From positions 21,349,676 through 21,413,675 of the forward strand of contig NC_135550.1 in NCBI RefSeq assembly GCF_964340395.1: a DNA stretch of 64,000 bases. The letters are read 5' to 3'. The notes beneath the pieces were generated by a model. That model saw only the letters and a list, made by a program, of their open reading frames with translations, ran no database searches and had not been told where the DNA came from. Of the stretch, positions 45,087 to 59,641 are shown piece after piece. A program made the translations under genes and the position numbers. Every line of letters starts with the position of its first letter. Within the stretch, counting starts at the first letter, position 1. Origin of the DNA: Glandiceps talaboti. Lineage: Eukaryota > Hemichordata > Enteropneusta > Spengelidae.

Positions 45087-45517
45087 TCGAAGGCAAACTA
45101 TTCATTTAAATTTGCCGACTACTGCTTGTCATAACATTGCAGACAAACGCCAGACATTTAATTACTAAAGCGTACACAGCGCTATACACGCGATCATCTT
45201 CTGCCTTGTTGTTGTGAAAGAGTCTTAACTACATATAAATCAATAAATTTTGCACCAATGGAATCTAATTAAACGCTTGTAATACTACAAACTTGAACGT
45301 TTGTCTGGATCACAAAAATACTTTCAAATTATTTCTGTAATCAGCAAAGGTATTATGTATTTTATTTAGACCTACTAACCCACCCTTTGAACCGCTGGCA
45401 TTTCTAAATTGTTATTCGTCATATTAATCATAGTGATCGATCAACGTATCATTTTTGCTTTCCCAGGTGAAATACAACAACACTGATTAAAAAAGCGGAC
45501 CCATTAAATCATGTATT

Positions 45518-45632
<115 letters not shown>

Positions 45633-45722
45633 CAAAAGAGAGAACGCTAATAGATAAAAAGTCCAATTTCAATATATAGTGCAATCAAACAGGGGTTCAC
45701 ATGAGTAGGAGAAAAGGACGGG

Positions 45723-46175
45723 AAATGTATAGTCTGAAAGGACTTTATTTTCAGGTCAGACGAAATGACATCTCGACTCACAGAAAGGTGTGAATATTGT
45801 CATTTCATGCCTGAGGTTCGCAATTAAACACACTTTTACCGCAATCTAGAGACAATCGATTATAGCCCCAGGTTTAAGTTAAGTCCAGCCTTAAAGTATG
45901 ACCTCTTTTCTACTTTAATCAGTATATGACCTGTATTTTGGAAAGGTTCGCGTAGTTACTTTTACTGATCGCATAGAAGAAAACAGTAGCTTCCAGCTTA
46001 GAATGTAGTATTTTGTATTTAAAAACTTCTAGTTAAGTAACATGGATAATGATTTTATTAACCGTTGTAGGAAACAGCAGGAAATAGGTTGTAGGTGAAA
46101 GACTGTAAATTTCATTTGAATATAATCCGTACGAAGATTACACCTTGTCATAATCAAAAGAGCATCTCTTCATGA
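45723..46175 (+). repeat. Diverged duplicated segment, copy A
   Basis: Matches 50010-50620 in order and orientation: 'GACATCTC...ACTCA', 'TTTCATG.CTG.GGT', 'CATAGCCCCAGG'-type and 'AACCGTTGTAGG.AACAGCAGG' blocks. The other copy has about 165 bp extra in the middle. Confidence 0.65.
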
Positions 46176-46197
46176 AAGCGTTTTGCTTTTTGAAAAG

Positions 46198-46368
46198 ATG
46201 TATGTATGTATGTATGTATGTATGTATGTATGTATGTATGTATGTACGTATGTGTGTGTGTATGTATGTATATATGTATGTATGTATGTATGTATGCTTG
46301 CATGTATGTATGTATGTATGTATGTATGTATGTATGTATGTATGTATGTATGTATGTATGTATACATG
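46198..46368. repeat. (GTAT)n tetranucleotide repeat
   Basis: About 40 GTAT units with few interruptions (CGTA, GTGT, GCTT). Confidence 0.97.
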
Positions 46369-46932
46369 CATGTGGCTTGAATATAGATATGAACAAATTT
46401 GACGATGTCATAAGATTTCATTTGTACCGAAAGACAAATTAAAATGACCGTGATCCTTCCTAACATGCGAATTATAATAACATAAAGTCCCTCTCTTCAA
46501 GTATACATCTTTCACATGAAACACTTGGTTAAATGGTTGGTCATAACATCTAAATATCACCAAAATGTGTATGTGAACCGTATTTAATCTATACTTTTAT
46601 ACTTAAAACCCCACTGTGCATACTGATAAGCCAATGTTATGCCTGTTTTCTATTATGTGATAGGATGTGACTACGATAGAGGAATATCTTAACTGAATTG
46701 CGCATTTCTCAACGGTTTCAACCATGTCTCACAGAAATCCATTACATGTATCAATTACTGGGCGATTACGACCTGAACAGAGCGGTAGTCACCTTGTTTT
46801 GTGTTTTAGAGACAATTCGGCTAGGACGTGCAGCCATACTCGCCATATGAAACGGCACGTCTGGTGATTACCACGCATTTCAAGGTTTGTACCAAAGAAG
46901 TGTTATTTCTAATAGTCTGTTCATAACATACT

Positions 46933-47115
46933 TTACAATTTGTAAACCCGGGTTTTCAAAACGCGAGCAATGCGTTGGATGCTATGTGTGTTCGTCCCTC
47001 CTGTAGGATCACTAGCCTTGGCACCGGAGAATGTCTCATCATTTGCTCCACGTGTCACGTAGTAGAGCCAGGTACTACTTGAAGTTGTGATTATTGCTCG
47101 AAATGGAGCCCCAAG
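46933..47115 (-). other. GC-richer open frame, unidentified
   Basis: The minus strand is open for 60 codons between TAG (47118) and TAA (46933) and reads LGAPFRAIITTSSSTWLYYV, then TRGANDETFSGAKASDPTGG. It has no start codon, and codon use is more GC-rich than the surroundings. It may be a piece of an old exon or element; no family recognised. Confidence 0.15.
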
Positions 47116-48379
47116 CTATGTACTCTCAAAATTAGAAACACGACATTTGAAGAAACAAAAAGTAATCATGAAAATGATGGCCGAAATCCTTCATTAAATA
47201 ACTCTTCGCTAACAGAAATTGGCTCAATTACGACTATCACTTCTCATGCAAACACAAAACACTCATTATTTATTGAAAGGACAATTTCAGTTTGTGAAAG
47301 AACTTTGATGAACTCACTCCGAAGGACGGGCGTTCGACCGCATGGTCTAAACTCTACCCTTGATACTGAGGTATGAAATCACATGATGTGCATTCCAACA
47401 GGTTTCTATTCTTGCGAACTATGTAGCATTATGAGAACTGAATTTGTAATTTGTAATTTGGAAGATGCAAGCGTTATGCGATTAAAGGTTTGCATTGTAG
47501 AAGCCTTCCGGACATATTGGCACTTTGCGATTTAAATTTGAATACTGCAGTAGCTTATCTTGATAAATTCAAATTCAAGCTATAAAATCCACGGAACATT
47601 CTGTGTTAACTGTATTGACGAGTCGATCAGAACAACCCGGATTTCTGCAACGTCTATTTTGAAATTAATTTACAAGAAGCTTCCAGGCTTTTAATTCTGT
47701 GATAACGTGAATATGTAGCATGATCTGACATACTTTCTAGATGAAGTATGCCAAACTGATGACTACCTTTCCGGGTTATCCGGAAAACGATAACCAAAAT
47801 TGTTACTTCCCTTCTTGGGGTACGTGGAAAACTATTGCCAAACTAGTTACTTCCCTTCTCAGGCTTGCCAAAGTCGACAGTTATCAAAAAGAAAATAAGC
47901 TGTGGAGACGGAGATCTGAAACTCAAAACGTGAATTTCCTGTTTTTTCCAGTTACATCATACAATTTCACTTATGTAATTTTGTTGGTAATTTGACAGAA
48001 CGCAAAATGGTAGTTTATACAATTATGAAAATGTCAGCTATTACTGGACCAATGTCAGATCAAATGTGCCAGGACATGTACACTGTAGGCGATATAATTA
48101 CACCTCTTTTGATTTCCTGTCTTAATAGTGTAGAACAGAGAGAGAAACAATTCTCGATAGATTTCACGTTAATTATTCTGACCTGGTCACAGAATTATTA
48201 GCCTAAGGCGCCTCTCGAAGAACGTATGATACTTAGCGAGCAAGTCTTCAAGATGCGGCTTTGGGATTGTTTCGAGTCGTGTTTATAATTGTAAACTGAA
48301 ACACTTAATTACTTGCGCCTGTATAAAAGAATGACCTTGTCTTGTAATTGTCATCATTTCTTTATTTTGTATTTTATCT

Positions 48380-48915
48380 TATATATAATAATTTTATGAT
48401 AATAAGTTTATTTCTGTGTACAAGCTAGGCCATTGGCCTTTCGGTACATGACTTATAAAACAATTACAATTTTCAAGGTCAAAGGTGTCGAAAAATATCA
48501 AAAATAAGAATTTTATGATGTCGTTAGTTAACAACTATTAAAAATATATTTTACAACTCCCGTGATTACATTTTTAGTTTGTGTTTGCATTAAAAGTATA
48601 AAGTTTTGATATGTAGCATTTGAAGTATAATGTTGAGGAATATAGCATGTTCTGTAGTCAGATGTAAAAACACAGACCATTATAAAATGAGAGTCATCTA
48701 CTCCATTTTGTGAACAAAATTTACAAAGTCTAAGATTTCTTTCAATATTTAGTAGTCTACCTTTGATGAAAGCAAGCTTATTTGCTGAAGAGCATCTGAT
48801 GCGTGCATTGCTGAGATGAGTTTTCTGTCTGGCAAATACATTAAATTAAATGTACATTTCTGGTTGAAACAATGATTTAAAGTTTGCATAGTGGTGAACA
48901 GTTTTGTCTTTCTGG
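48380..48915 (-). mobile_element. 5'-truncated LINE with C-terminal zinc-knuckle
   Basis: The minus strand (about 48900 to 48670) reads HYANFKSLFQPE, then ARQKTHLSNARIRCSS, then FIKGRLLNIERNLRLCKFC, then DDSHFIMVC. This is the 'L..lR..sh.l.ie.GR...i.r..R.C.fC......H....C' C-terminal pattern of many invertebrate LINE polyproteins. It carries at least one stop. The 3' end has GGCCAATGGCC and an AATAAA-type tail. Old, inactive copy. Confidence 0.7.
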
Positions 48916-49703
48916 ACAATTATATACTATTCCTGGCATGACACTTCAACTACCCTAGAAATAAACAACGACAAGAACAATTCAGGATTTCCAACCTCTA
49001 ATATATATTATCTTATATATAAATGTAACTCTTCTCTCTCGACTGAGGATAAAAAACACTCACAACTGCATCAACTATGTGACTGACTAAGTGGCCAAGT
49101 ATCAACAGAACACTTTTGTGTTATTGAGTAAATTTTCACCTCAACATAGATTTGCTTTCAGTGTATATTTATAAATTGGTGTTCTAAAAGTACTCTAACA
49201 ATTCCCTGAGAGAATTAGTTTTATAGACATGATTCTCAAGGTTCGTAGACATAATGTAACGTCTGCACCAGTAGCCTTCTGAAAATACGCGTCGTTGTCT
49301 GTCACAAGTATGTCATTCGTGAGTATAAGGCAGTTTTAGACTACATCAACAGTCATAATCATCAATCAGTCTTGTCTAAACTCCAGCTCCATTTACGTAA
49401 ATATAAAATGACACCTGTTACTGGTTTGTGAGTAGACCTAAAATTGTTTACATTCGTTCAATCTTAACCGTTTTCTCCCTCCCCTCCCCTGGCTTCAACT
49501 GCAGATGTACACAAATCACCGTGTCTATTATTCCTACCGAAGCCACGAAAAAAAAAAACATTCTGGGAGAAACATGGAGCAACATACTGTGCGTACTAAA
49601 TCTCATGATTCAAGAACTTGAAGGTGAATCATACCGGGAAAGCATTATCAGAGTTGCAATATTTGTCACATTTAGAATTTAAAAAGAAAATTTCTTTACA
49701 TAA

Positions 49704-49706
<3 letters not shown>

Positions 49707-49769
<63 letters not shown>
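49707..49769. repeat. (AAT)n, about 21 units
   Basis: Perfect trinucleotide repeat. Confidence 0.97.
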
Positions 49770-49770
<1 letters not shown>

Positions 49771-50009
49771 AATTTATTTTATCTCGAAGAAGACTTTATT
49801 GATCGATACTGACGGATACCTATGTCTATAACATGTCTCCACTATTTTGTATCGCTATGTTATGTCATGATTTACGAAACCCTTGTTAATATACTCATGA
49901 TTTTAGGAACACACAGTGAAAGGATAGAATACCATATTTAATGACCAAACTTTAGTTATTTTATTAGCGTTTTTTGTGTTCTAAAGAAAAGTTAAGAAAT
50001 GCTTATAAC

Positions 50010-50620
50010 GATGATATTTTCAAGTCAGAGTCGATGGCATCTCTACTCATATGATAGTGTGGGTATTGTAGTTTCATGTCTGGGGTCTGAAGTTAAACAT
50101 ACTTTCACTGCAATTTTGAGAGACAAGTGGTCATAGCCCCAGGGTCATAACATTTCGTCAAGGTCGAACCCATCCTTAAATCTTGTTCTGTATTCGACTT
50201 TGATCAGCACACAATTCGTGTGGTTATCCTACGAATTGCATGAGCTTCCTATTCTGAACTAATAGTTAACTAGTCCTACAATGTAACTCATTGTAAGGAA
50301 TGGAACACCGTGACAGTGCTAAATCCTCTAGGTTGTTTTTAATAAACAAAAAAGTGGAGTCAAAACTATTAATTACAAAAGCGTAGTCAAAATATTACAT
50401 AACAGTAACAGGAAATCTTAAATGATAACATGGCAGTCTGTAGTATTGTATTTTTAAAAACAACTTTCAGTTAAGCCACCAATAAATGTACTAACCGTTG
50501 TAGGGAACAGCAGGCAACAAGCAAGCACAGGTTGTACGTGAAAGAGTGAGAACATGGTTTGAATGTATTCATACGACGATTGTACAGAGTTCACCCTTTC
50601 CCAGCCGACGTCTCTTTTCC
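50010..50620 (+). repeat. Diverged duplicated segment, copy B
   Basis: Partner of 45723-46175. It contains, on the minus strand, the candidate signal-peptide exon of the receptor. The equivalent region in copy A (around 46110-46060) has lost the signal-like reading. Confidence 0.65.
50496..50555 (-). CDS. Candidate first coding exon (signal peptide) of the adhesion GPCR
   Basis: An ATG at 50555-50553 in a favourable context (A at -3) opens the 20-residue peptide MFSLFHVQPVLACCLLFPTT. It has a hydrophobic core (VLACCLLF) typical of a secretory signal. The exon would end at ACG|GTTAGT in phase 0, which is exactly what the microexon at 41988-41964 needs. With it the whole coding sequence is 2730 nt, a multiple of three. 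Against it: GTTAGT is a modest donor, and the segment lies in a sequence that also occurs in diverged form at 45.7-46.2 kb, so it may belong to a repeat. The signal-peptide resemblance and the frame fit are seen; the assignment is inference. Confidence 0.35.
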
Positions 50621-53600
50621 TTGTGATATACATGAGCATACAGCGATACTACTTACCCAAAGCTGTTTGGTCACGTGATCACCACGTAATAACTTGTCTC
50701 CCGGCAACCAAATGAACAAAGGCAGGTGCATTTTTTATATCAAACTTACATTTGAGAACAACATTCTGAAATAATTTGACATCACTTTTTAGTACTCTTT
50801 ACGATCGCAATGATATGACATAAGATATAACGATTTGAGAGTTCGCGTAGTCGGTGATGTTGAAGACTTTGAAAAATATCAGAGTCAGCAATTTTGAGCC
50901 ATGTATAGGGGAAGCAATTCATATTCAATGCTTTCTTAACATGAATGTGTCGCCAACACTTTTCTTGATTACGCATAAATTTCAAGTGAATAGCCACATT
51001 AAAAAATGAAAAAGGCCAGTTTATTGCAAATTTATTAGAATTAGTGTTCTTGTAGGCTGTTATCAACAGCTATATAATAGATTAATCTGATACGTCACAC
51101 ACGACGTCACGCAATGCACAACACGCCATCAACATAATATTCCAAGCTGAATACTTTGTGGCACCACCTGTAATGTGTGGCTGACCTTCGCGGTATCTCT
51201 GATGTTTCCTTTATATAGCACTCCGAATACAAACAGCGATTTTCGAACCTAGAATCACATTAAAGCATGCATTTGTTCTTTCATGTATTCAAAATTATAA
51301 ACTATCATTTATATCTTCGTAGCGAGATAGTAGTATCTACATCTCACCTGGAGGTTTATTGAACAAATGCTAGAACTATCATAATATGTTGTTATGGAGG
51401 TTAAACATTCACAGAAAAATTAGTACATTTTACAGGATATTGCCTTTAATACTGGATATTTTTAAAATTAAATTAAATTAAATGGGTATTGGTGTGTTTT
51501 CAGGCATAGCGTATTACATGTAGTTTCATTCAGTGGCATTGTAGGCCAAGTGTGTTTTTGCTGATTTGATCTGCAACATTAATGAAGATTGACAAATAGT
51601 TACTGAAAGTCACCTCAAAATTGGAACGCTTGGGTTTAAACATGAAGTTCTATTATATCTAACATCAAAAACATTTATTTTATAAATTTAGAAATCACCC
51701 AGAACAATATACACCCAATAGTTAGTCTTTGCTGCATCATATTCTTTGAAATAGAATGGGCAACCTGTAGATGTCACATGGTCATTGTCAGACTTTCTGA
51801 TAACTTTACATTGATCGGTAATTGCACCTGTGCGCTTCATTTCGATCGTTGATTACCGTTTCGTTAACGGATAAGTAAGTGTGAATACACGAATCAAGTA
51901 GTCATCTGTGATAGTTTTCTAGGTCTATTCTAGTATATTCTATGAAAATTTGATTGTAAAGGATGAAGTACGTGGTAGCAGGATGCATCATCCTTTGATA
52001 ATTATCCAAATATGAGCCTACTTAGATCTACTTAGTCAGTGCTTTAATTCATTGCAATGTAGGCCTAAAATTTAATGACGTATACAGCCTTATAAAAAAG
52101 GTAAGGTTAATAGTACGTGTGCATATTCATTTCATTTCATTGTTTATATCAAATAGCTTCCAGTTGGTGTATTCAAATACATTTTGTAAAGACCCCTACC
52201 CGAGTACCCATCCATCAATCAATAAACCACTACAAACATCGTCTCGGAGAAATCGTACATTTAATGAAAATGCGAAAGATGGATCATTCAGAAGTGAGTT
52301 AAAATTGGCCGACCTCGCTTGAGTAAGGTAATTATCAAGAGAAACAATGACGTAATTCACATGTATTGGCACCCGTAGTGAGAGGACATGGCTTGCTTGT
52401 CTCAAAATGTTGATATGCATATACCCTTAATACAAATTAACTATAAACTATAGAGCTTTCAATAAGTATTGCATATTACTTTTCAATATTTTTCTTGTCA
52501 ATTCTCATATAATGCTTTATCGAGCTCTATCACTGCGTCGTAACAATTTGTAAGCCATGAAATATCCATATTACTGTTTGCCTGTAACGATCATATCACT
52601 CAGTGAAGGTGAATACCCTCGCCCAAGTAGTACGGGTACTATGTATATAATTCAGATAAAAGACAACTACACACTAGACAACACCGACAAAAGTAGTATG
52701 AGCACATACCAGGGGTATGAGGCTTATCACTTCATGTAACGTGAAGCTTTTTTAATCAACTACAAACCTATCTACGCTGTCTTCATTATTTATCAGACAA
52801 ACACCAAAGTTTTCGTTTATTTAACATTGACAATTTTTTGTTTGTTGTCCAATGCAAACCAAAGTTGTGATCATATTTCTGACAGTAAGCATAATCGTAA
52901 CTTGTGGGATATGATTAGCATGTGAACAACCGTCACGGTGTTAGAAATTTTTAGCGATACCCCTAACATTATTATTATTATTGGTCATGTCAGAGACTGA
53001 ATAGACCACAACTTGCTTTTTATATTCAGAATTTATCATGAAGTTTCTGTGGGTATTCATAAATCGAATGTCAGCGCCACATGCTGATAAGGCTTTTGAA
53101 TAGTATAAATCACAAACCAAGAAGTGATTGTGGTAGTAACGTCATTAGTGGTTTATCGTTACACTTTCATAACTCTTATAGGATATATTTAGTATATAAT
53201 AGTAATCATGACAGCTGATAACTCTTGAACAGAATAATTCCTCAGGTGCACGTGAATCAGGTCGGTAATATAAAATTCTGATTAAAAATGCACACTTGTT
53301 GGAAAGGTGAAGGTAGTTGCTATCGTACATTTTGAAGTGTGATTAACTACAATCACAGACAAGTATAGATTGTCTGTGCTACAATTCACAACGGCTTCTC
53401 GTTGATCACTGTATATATACCGCTGTTAATACATGTAGACTAGAATTAGATCTGTGGTCGCCACTGTACGTGTTTGTTTTAAAGAAACCACACTGACGAC
53501 AAACTATAGCTAGACATATATTATTCATAAAATTAAAGTTCCATTGTGTTTACACTTGTATTGATTTTAATTAGTGCTGATAGCAACGTGCTAGTTTCAA

Positions 53601-55763
53601 TTACTTCGACATCTCACGATTAGTTTCACCTATAGTATGTTTTATAGCATTTTTACGGTTCAACTTCAATCTTAAAGTTTTCGATTTCAGATTGCACAAT
53701 TATCTTACAATTTGTATATCAAACTGATTATCTGTGTTTTAGCCTTACGTGCGTACTGGCACGTCAGCCGATAACAGTAGAGACATGACATTGGGTTCTT
53801 AATATATGCCGTTAAACTCTAGTCCACTTTGGACAGACACTACGTGACTTACAAGTTCATTACAAGGTGTATGTCAGGACGTCTGCCAGGTAAATTGATC
53901 GATGTTACTTCCTACCTATGCTGTTTGCATAATGGATATAGCAAAGGAAATGTAAAGGTGACAGTAACAAGAGTCCAGAGAGATTATTTTACGACTGCAT
54001 TTGGGTTTTATACGTTTGAAACTTAAGCACACATGCGACAGGTTGACGCCAAGCCTGAGATAACTGACAACATTTCAACACAGGTGTATTTTTCCCAGGG
54101 ATAGTCAAGCTAAATGTACTAGACTGTGTACACAGCAACCTGTTATCTACTGCTGAAATAATGAAAGTGATACGGATGCCGTCAAGGGCACAAACTGCAT
54201 GGTAACTTGTCTGCAATGTGTCACTAGGTTATCAAGTTGTTTTTACTTTCTAAGTTCAATCTAAAAATGACTGCAGTTAAGTATATGTACACAACCAAAT
54301 CAACCGAATAAACGTTTCCTGTATTTTCCACAACACAGCCGAATGGTTACTTGTGTTTGATATCCTACCACATGCAGCATTATAACTTGGATCGGAGCAG
54401 GCAGTAAATAACGTTGCCACGAAGGTTTTAGGGCATATATATCTTACACAGAAACTGTTAAGTGCTTTCGTAAATGAACGTACTGTGTAGTACCAGTGAC
54501 GAAAAGAGTATTCTTACACGATAGTTCTGTCAGATATCACCCGGGACAAATTGAAGTTCTGAAAACTTTTTAAAACTTTAAACTCATTTCGTTTTAGCTG
54601 TCTAGAAGGATCATCATCCAAACTATAGCTTCAACTATATGCGGCATGAAACAATAAGTGGCAAAATCTTTTCGCTGACTTATATTCAAGTTTTTAATTG
54701 CCTCCAACAAAAATTGGTGTCGTTTTATTTTTGTACTTGATGGGGAGTCGTGAGGTTTCTATTGTCACTTTCATAAGTAATACAAACTACTAATAAGACA
54801 GATAAACGTGGATGCTCTCAGATAACTAGGTTATCGGAAGTTGCAAATCATACTCGTACTTAATAATACTACTCTTTAATCGAAAAACATGTCCCTACTG
54901 TCGTATAGTTTGAACTGATGAGTTACAATTATATGTTACGTCGTGCTTTACTCAGGATGCAGTTGTTACCCTTTTGCCATATGTGTATTTGTCAACGGTT
55001 GAGAATTAGTCACCTTAACCCCACAGCATTCTTATAAAAATAATTACAAGTCTAGTTTGACGTAGGTGGAGAAAAATCAGAGAAGATGGTAATTTTGCGT
55101 TATCCAAAGTAAGTGACCGTCATATCTGAGTGTTATATCCGTCAGTGCAATTTATCTATCACTCATATCCCACGCCATTACTGTATGAACACTAACACAT
55201 TATTGTATGACAACTACTAAAATTATGAACCACTTACATGATTGGTTGCTTGATCAATGTAATTTCATTTTATGGTTTGTATATGCACATTCCTTGACAT
55301 TCATAGCCCTATATCCACGACGAATATTTACAGGATAATGCTTGATTTTAAGGACGCTTCCTTTCTATTTATTAGTAATACAATGCTATAACTTCGTTCT
55401 GAGTTATTACATTTTTATTTATTCAACTCTTATGCTCTTCCACTTGTGGCATTTATTTTACGGCGATTACAATATTTTTTCAGTGAATCTTTAGTGTATC
55501 CCAAAGTTGTGCATGATACTGGACAGACTAGCCAGATGCTGGACGGTGACGGCGCAATTTACAGACAACTACTGAATATATTTGTATAGGTATGACTTAA
55601 GACTGAATAGTCTTCGACTGAATATATGAAAACATCACAAACAATTATTGATTTTATGAAGGCCCGGAACACGAGTGCACAAATAGTGTTGAATGGACGA
55701 TTGTGGAGATACACTTAGTAGTGACTATAGTTAACAAATTCATCCTCAGTTCGCTTCAGTTAT

Positions 55764-55820
55764 ATATATATATATTATATTATATTATATTATATTATAT
55801 TATATTATATTATATATTAT
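55764..55820. repeat. (TATAT/TA)n repeat
   Basis: TA units followed by about eight TATAT pentamers. Confidence 0.95.
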
Positions 55821-57550
55821 AATTGTTACGCTGTCAGAGAAGAAGAACTATTTTTGAATTTTTGACACGATCTGTTCATGTGATAATATAACAGTGTTTA
55901 ATGTCTATCCTTGAGTAATGTTCATTTCAGGTCGAATGTGTAGGACTTATCACATCATATCAAACAAGTATTGCACTTATGACACTGTACCCGGCCATCA
56001 ATGCTTGCATATGAACTGTATCCTAACATATCTGACAACTCATCAGAATGAGAAGGCTTAGTCATTTACCAAATTTTGTTTTTTTAATCATTGTTTATCT
56101 TAGTTCTATATATTCATTAAATTTATCCTGTCTAGCTGAAGCCTAGAGTACAGACATAGGTTAAGTACATGCTCTAATAGGAAGATAGTACAAACGCATG
56201 TCTTGAATTTGATTTGATTAAACTGTCAGTACATTAAATCGTCCCCTTATACGGCTTGTCGGGTTTATGAAATCTAGAAGCGTGGCAATGTACCAGTGAA
56301 AGTATTTCTCGAAAAAACTGTCCACCATCTTCAGTTATATTGCTAATGGTACATTTCAAATTGGTACATGTGTACTTTCCAGTCGAATCATTCTGACATG
56401 GACTCATAGCTTCTACTTTCCTAGCTACTATATTCTGTAGCTGTTTGATTACTTTTTACCGATGTTAGCCAGATGCAGTGATAGATGATAGTGATTTATT
56501 AATTGATTGCCTGCTTTCGTGAAATTTCAGCATAGTTATATCAGTCTTCCCCCCTTTTGTCTCGACCCAACTTTTAATCCAGTCAATTCGTCCATGTCCT
56601 TTAAATCATTTAGAACTGTTCATATATCGAATTTCTTTCAAAGTCGCTTTTAGACATTAAATTGAAATGAGGTAATTAATTCGACAATCATGGATTCCAT
56701 AATGTTATTGAACCAGATATGAAGGAAAGTGCTCCCGTGGATAACTTTCTCAAGAAAAAGGGCGAATTAACGAAATCATTTCAAATACTCATTATATTGC
56801 TTACTATGCTAAACAGGTCTTTCGCTTCAAAATCTATCACACCATACTTCACTCAAGTAGCATTCACCTGTCATTTATTCTGGAAAATTCACAGATGAAT
56901 GAGCTGTTCTTGGAATACAGCAAACGAATAATGGAAGGACACGTTAATCAGAATGCAAACTAGCCGAATTAATATGCATCGAAAGAATATTCGCAAAGCT
57001 ATGTGCACCAGGTATAAGGCCTAAAAAAATAATTGTTTGGTTCACTGCCGACCCTAAACTTTTTTATACTTTTTCTAGAAGAAAATAATAAAATCGCAAA
57101 AAGTGGGAAGTCTCACAAGAAATAGTGGATGCGTAAACTGACATCAACTTAAAAAAGACAATATAAAACTGTTCTTCCAATCTGTAATGGCTGCACATTT
57201 GATAGGAAGAAATAAATAAGACAGAGACCATTTGGAACACAATGGAAACCTGACCTACCCACTCACACATGAAAAAATAATGAAATAAAAAAATCTACCT
57301 ACCCCACCTATTCTAAAATTGAGCGTAATCGGAACCACACAATTTTTTTAAGCCTAATTGCATTTGAGCATAAACTCTCTACATTATAATTTTTTTTATA
57401 ATGCTAATTATGCAATGTACTACACACAGACCGCTCGATAAATTTAACTGAACTTTTGCCAAGCATCGTTCAGTCCTTGATATATGGAAAATCAGCGAAT
57501 TTTGTAAACATATATGCAAATTAGTATGCACGACTGACCCGCGTGCGCGC

Positions 57551-57770
<220 letters not shown>

Positions 57771-59389
57771 AGATATAATCAAAGTATAAACATTTCTAAG
57801 GAAGCAAGAACTACAACAAGCAAAGATTGTCGATTCGAAATTGAAAAAAAACATGACTTTTAAATTTAAATAAAGTTTGTGTATTGTCAAACAATGTACA
57901 CTAATATTTGATTTTTAAAGTCTCTTACCAAATAACTGAATGTTAGAAGATTAAGTTATTCCAAGAAAGTCACACTTTCCATAATAGCCCATTAACTTTG
58001 TCTTGATAACGAGGGATTTTATATCAACCCAGCAACTTTTGAAATTCAGTTGAGACAGTTTGTTACGTTTTTTTTCACGATTATTGCTTTTAATAAACAG
58101 CTCCATATGACTTTCCGTTTTGTAATTGTGTTCGTGTGATTGCGACTGTTATTAATGCCACCATGTCCATATGCCACCATTCTGGAATGAACATTGCCTT
58201 GATATGACATTCACAATACACCTGGCGTTTTAATGGAACATCCCATCCCTTTGCACATGTTGCCCAATGTACTGGAAGGTCTTTCCGCATGTAGTAATAG
58301 TAATAACCGTGATGTACGACATTATGTTGTTAATGAACCGGATGTAAACATATTGCAATCTGTTTCGGAACTTCATAATCAGAAAGTATAGTGAATAAAG
58401 ATAATTTGAATGTCTTTTCAACGAATTTCCATCCGTATGGATTCACTCATTGATTGGAAGTTTCCTTGCCTTCAACATTACGGTTTGACCCAAAAGAACC
58501 TTATCAACGCACTTGTTTAGCTGTCAGTAATATGAGTTTACCTCTATAAATTTGACAGATGTTCGTTTGGTTCGGTGTTCGTTAATGTAACAATCATCTC
58601 ATGCCTAGTATATATACGGGATAAGCTTGACTATTAGAAAAAAATACCAATGTATACTCTACGTGACATTTGCAACCTCATTAGCCGGTATACGTAATTA
58701 TAGTCCAACGAACTCTCGCATCCTGGAGCATCATCACGTTCTCCTTTATTCACCTACAAGCAAATTATAATGTGTACTTTCAATTATTGTATGGATCAGA
58801 TGAACCTTATTCAGTGAAATATTACAGAAAAGATAGGCGATAGATGGAATAAAGTGTGTATACACTGTAGCTTTTCCCTACTTCTCCAAATTGTACACGA
58901 CCACCATGTGTGAAAACATAAACAACATGAAGGAGGCTGAGCTGTTGGGTTGCCATATTTTAAATCATTTCTTTTATAATTTATCCTACTTGAATCAAAT
59001 AACAGGAAATGTCTGATTTACTCAACCCCATCGTCACAAACATTTGCGTCACATAATCGGCTGAATTATTCTGCCAAAAGTTCAGAATTCCGTTCATATT
59101 GCAATACATCAAGATGTACTATTTAATACAGTTTTGACGTTGTCAAGTTTGAATCATGTAGGATTAATGCCTCTTTTTATTTTCAATTTCTCAAGTGCAG
59201 TGATTAATAGTCAAAAACAAAATGGTGAAGAACACGTTGTGTTTTAGCATGATCAAATTCGGAAAATGGATCTTTCCAGTGGAGTGGAAGCTAGCATAGG
59301 GACCATCCTGACAGTCATGTACTTTTCACTTAAGACTCGACATTTTAAGCTTTTAAAGCTACGATTTTGAATACTGTGTCATTGTTTGA

Positions 59390-59641
59390 ACATACATACA
59401 TACATACATACATACATACATACATACATACATACATACATACATACATACATACATACATACATGCATGCATGCATACATACATACATACATACATACA
59501 TACATACATACATACATACATACATACATACATACGTACATAGTACGTACATACGTACATCCGTACGTACATACGTACGTACGTACGTACGTACGTACAT
59601 ACATACATACATACATACATACATACATACATACATACACA
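59390..59641. repeat. (CATA)n/(CGTA)n repeat, 250 bp
   Basis: About 60 CATA units with a CATG block near 59463-59476 and a CGTA-rich block near 59534-59600. It is the longest microsatellite in the window. Confidence 0.98.

Noticed and set aside
46138-46466. ORFs with repeated YVCM / YIHT on both strands
   Set aside because: Produced by the GTAT tetranucleotide repeat.
50640-50670. Donor-like TTTGG|GTAAGT upstream of the candidate first exon, as a 5' UTR exon
   Set aside because: No matching acceptor or independent evidence found; a non-coding exon cannot be judged from sequence alone.
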